Source: DASUCS01 sp041166745 (GTDB lineage: Bacteria; Actinomycetota; Acidimicrobiia; Acidimicrobiales; JACDCH01). Taken from it: 64,000 bases of DNA. Shown here piece by piece: positions 62,062-64,000 of this stretch. A program made the translations under genes and the position numbers. The stretch is from positions 1-64,000 of the forward strand of contig JBEEGH010000011.1 of the NCBI GenBank assembly GCA_041166745.1, read 5' to 3'. The notes beneath the pieces were generated by a model. It was given only the letters and a program-made list of their open reading frames with translations, did not search any database and was not told where the DNA came from. Position 1 is the stretch's first letter; the number at the start of each line of letters is the position of its first letter.

Positions 62062-63233
62062 AGGGCGGAGAGCATCGCCTGGAACTTGGCCCGGGTCTCC
62101 GCCAGCTCCGTGGCGGGATCAGAATCGGCGACGATGCCGTTGCCCGCATAGAGCCGGGCCACGGGACCATCGAGCGCCGCGCAGCGCAGGCTGACCGCCC
62201 ACGAACCGTTGCCGCTGCCGTCGACCCAGCCCACCGCTCCCGCGTAGCGGCCGCGGTCGAAGCCCTCGTGCTCGAGGATGAACGCCAGTGCTTCGCTTCG
62301 AGGGCTTCCGCACACCGCAGGAGTCGGATGCAGCGCCGCAACGAGCTCGAGCACGGATGGAGCGGGATGCGACAGCCGCCCTTCGACCAGCGTGGCCAGG
62401 TGTTGCACGTTGGCCACCGGAACAATCGATGGCTCGGCCTCGTAGTCGATGTACGAACACCAGTTGAGGAGCGTGTCGTGCACCATGTCGATCGTGATCT
62501 GGTGCTCCTCGCGGTCTTTCGTCGACGCGAGCAGTGAAGCCGCGAGGCGGGCGTCGGTGGCGGGATCGCCACCTCGAGCCGCCGTGCCTGCCATCGGATG
62601 CGAACGCACGATGTCGCCCGCCCGCGAGACCAGCAACTCAGGGCTGGCGCCGATGAATCCGTCGACGCTGTACAGGTGGCAGCCGGGGTACGTGCTTCGC
62701 AGCCGGCTCAAGATGCTGCCGCGGTCGAACGGCGCATCCGCGGTCACCACCACCTCGCGGGCCAGGGCGACCTTGCGGAGCGAACCGTCGGCCATCGCCT
62801 TGGTCGCCTGCTCGACGAGCTCGCACCACGACTCCGGCGACCGGCTCGGCTCCACCGTGAACCGGCTGGGTTGCGAGTCTCGACGAGATGGGGGTCGGTT
62901 GCCCACCATTCGTTCGTCGAGTTCGCCCGACTCGGTGATCACGGTGTGCCAGCGGGTGCCGTCGTCGGCGCGTCCCCAGATCTCCGATGGCACGATGAGC
63001 TCGGCTGGCGCGCTCGGATCGAACGGCAGCGCGCCGAAGGCCACGGGGCCACAGCCAGGCAGGCCCACCTCGTCGTCGACCTCGATCGCCGTGAGCGCGG
63101 CGTCGGCCTCGGACAATGGAACGCGTAGAGCAACGCCGAGTCCGGCGAGCCCGAGACGATTGCGCTCGAACAACAGATCGCCGGCAGTCAGGAGATCGAC
63201 GTCGGCGTCGAGCCAGCGGGTCGTGGCTCTCAC
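62049..63233 (-). CDS. menF: Isochorismate synthase (MenF)
   Basis: A 394-residue chorismate-utilising enzyme. LRKVALAREVVVTAD (base Lys), GFIGASPELLVSRAGD, SHPMAGTAARGGDPATDARL, KDREEHQITIDMVHDTL, LHPTPAVCGSPRSEAL and GFDRGRYAGAVGWVDG are conserved. It converts chorismate to isochorismate. GTG 63233 overlaps the menG stop (GTGA); the longer upstream frame lies antisense to nothing and inside menG in another frame, so it is rejected. Confidence 0.93.
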   Translation of the reverse strand: MRATTRWLDADVDLLTAGDLLFERNRLGLAGLGVALRVPLSEADAALTAIEVDDEVGLPGCGPVAFGALPFDPSAPAELIVPSEIWGRADDGTRWHTVITESGELDERMVGNRPPSRRDSQPSRFTVEPSRSPESWCELVEQATKAMADGSLRKVALAREVVVTADAPFDRGSILSRLRSTYPGCHLYSVDGFIGASPELLVSRAGDIVRSHPMAGTAARGGDPATDARLAASLLASTKDREEHQITIDMVHDTLLNWCSYIDYEAEPSIVPVANVQHLATLVEGRLSHPAPSVLELVAALHPTPAVCGSPRSEALAFILEHEGFDRGRYAGAVGWVDGSGNGSWAVSLRCAALDGPVARLYAGNGIVADSDPATELAETRAKFQAMLSALVRP

Positions 63234-63928
63234 GCGCGGGTCCCCGTGATCAACTGCGCTATGCCGCCGGAGAAGACCTCTCGACGGACATCGGTGAAGC
63301 CCGCGGCCCGCACCATGTCGAGCAAGTCGACCGTCTCGGGAAGATAGGCCACCGACTTCGGCAGGTAGCGGTAGGCCGCGCCATTCGACAGCAGCGCGCC
63401 GATGCGGGGAACGACGTGGCCGAAGTACACCGAGTGACCCCAGCGCAGAAGGGGGTTCGTGGGTGTCGCGACCTCGAGCAGCGCGATACGCCCACGTGGC
63501 CGCACGACTCGCGCCAGCGACACGAGGAAGGGCTCGAGGGCGACGAAATTCCGAAGCGCGAAGCCGCACGTCGCGCCGTCCACTGACGCATCGGGCATCG
63601 AGAGGCGCAGCGCATCCGCCTGCACGAGCGGAACGTCGGTGTGCGCGGACGCAAGCATCCCGAACGACAGATCGACTCCGAAGGGGATGTAGCCGGCTCG
63701 AGTCAACTCGTCGCACAGGTCTCCCGTCCCGCAGGCGAGGTCGAGCACCTTCGCCCGCGAGCCGAGCGTGAGCGCTCGGACGGTGCGCCGCCGCCAGCCG
63801 ACGTCCATGCGAAACGTCATGACGCGATTGACGAGGTCGTACCGCGGGGCGATGGCGTCGAACATCGCCCGCACGGCGCGAACCTTGTCCTCGCCTTGCG
63901 GTAGCGGTTCCACGTCGACCTTCGCCAT
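63230..63928 (-). CDS. menG: Demethylmenaquinone methyltransferase (MenG/UbiE)
   Basis: A 232-residue class I methyltransferase. VRAMFDAIAPRYDLVNRVMT, VLDLACGTGDLCDEL (SAM), VQADALRLSMPDASVDGATC, GFALRNFVALEPFL and AAYRYLPKSVAYLPE are the UbiE family pattern. It performs the final methylation of menaquinone. Start ATG 63928; a TAACGT box lies nine bases before it. First gene of the menG-menF operon. The remaining bases to 64000 hold no recognisable gene. Confidence 0.94.
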   Translation of the reverse strand: MAKVDVEPLPQGEDKVRAVRAMFDAIAPRYDLVNRVMTFRMDVGWRRRTVRALTLGSRAKVLDLACGTGDLCDELTRAGYIPFGVDLSFGMLASAHTDVPLVQADALRLSMPDASVDGATCGFALRNFVALEPFLVSLARVVRPRGRIALLEVATPTNPLLRWGHSVYFGHVVPRIGALLSNGAAYRYLPKSVAYLPETVDLLDMVRAAGFTDVRREVFSGGIAQLITGTRA

Positions 63929-64000
63929 GCCGAAGCAACGTTACGAGCGTGGTTCGCACACCGGGAAGTCGGGGGCGAGACCTCGCAACGAGACGGTGCC

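Noticed and set aside
63234..63959. N-terminal extension of the menF frame
   Set aside because: Lies within menG in another frame and does not resemble isochorismate synthases.

Overview
This is a GC-rich chromosomal window from an actinobacterium. The markers are a dcw cluster with FtsZ, SepF, YggT and DivIVA but no FtsA, a meso-DAP type MurE, a Bpa/PafE-type proteasome activator, an HU protein with an H1-like lysine/alanine tail, a eukaryote-like (type 2) IleRS, DnaE1, menaquinone synthesis genes and an LAXTG-type sorting signal. The deep-branching class Acidimicrobiia seems the best guess, but this is an inference from gene content only. I see no rRNA, tRNA, CRISPR array, insertion sequence or prophage. 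No stretch over about 250 bases lacks a gene.

Layout. 1-6774 is an accessory-looking left arm: two small unknown genes, a divergent pair of an FAD-linked oxidase and a large SARP/AfsR-type regulator with a candidate direct-repeat operator between them, then dinB and a DUF3040 membrane protein. 6778-11304 (minus) is a moxR - DUF58 - transglutaminase operon, divergent from a ROK kinase and an acyl-CoA dehydrogenase. 13488-14841 is a tight three-gene unit: small protein, HNH nuclease, lipoate-ligase-like protein.

14914-32594 is the dcw cluster, almost entirely translationally coupled: mraZ, rsmH, ftsL, ftsI, murE, mraY, murD, ftsW, murG, murC, murB, ftsQ, ftsZ, pgeF, yggS, sepF, yggT, divIVA. 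It starts with a strong promoter overlapped by 10-bp-phased GTGG boxes (predicted MraZ operator). A large structured leader separates mraZ from rsmH. murF is missing from its usual place between murE and mraY. Next comes an unusual membrane-anchored protein with an H1-like tail.

33771-45443 holds ileS, a DUF167 gene, a DksA/TraR-type zinc-finger protein with a long H1-like N-terminal extension, lspA, an rluD-type pseudouridine synthase, an Rrf2 regulator, a phosphodiesterase-like protein, the bpa proteasome activator and dnaE1, the last preceded by DnaA-box-like sites. 45546-55474 is mixed metabolism: nitroreductase, a sortase-substrate-like protein, methyltransferase, medium-chain reductase, desaturase, flavin-binding protein, YyaL-type protein, a cupredoxin lipoprotein, an ECF sigma/anti-sigma pair and an unknown protein.

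55480-63928 is a menaquinone locus (menE, menB, menA, menH-like hydrolase, menD, menF, menG; menC not seen). It is interrupted by an HU gene and by an unknown protein with a clear internal duplication. Together the genes cover lipid II synthesis and septum assembly, respiratory quinone synthesis, replication and several regulators.
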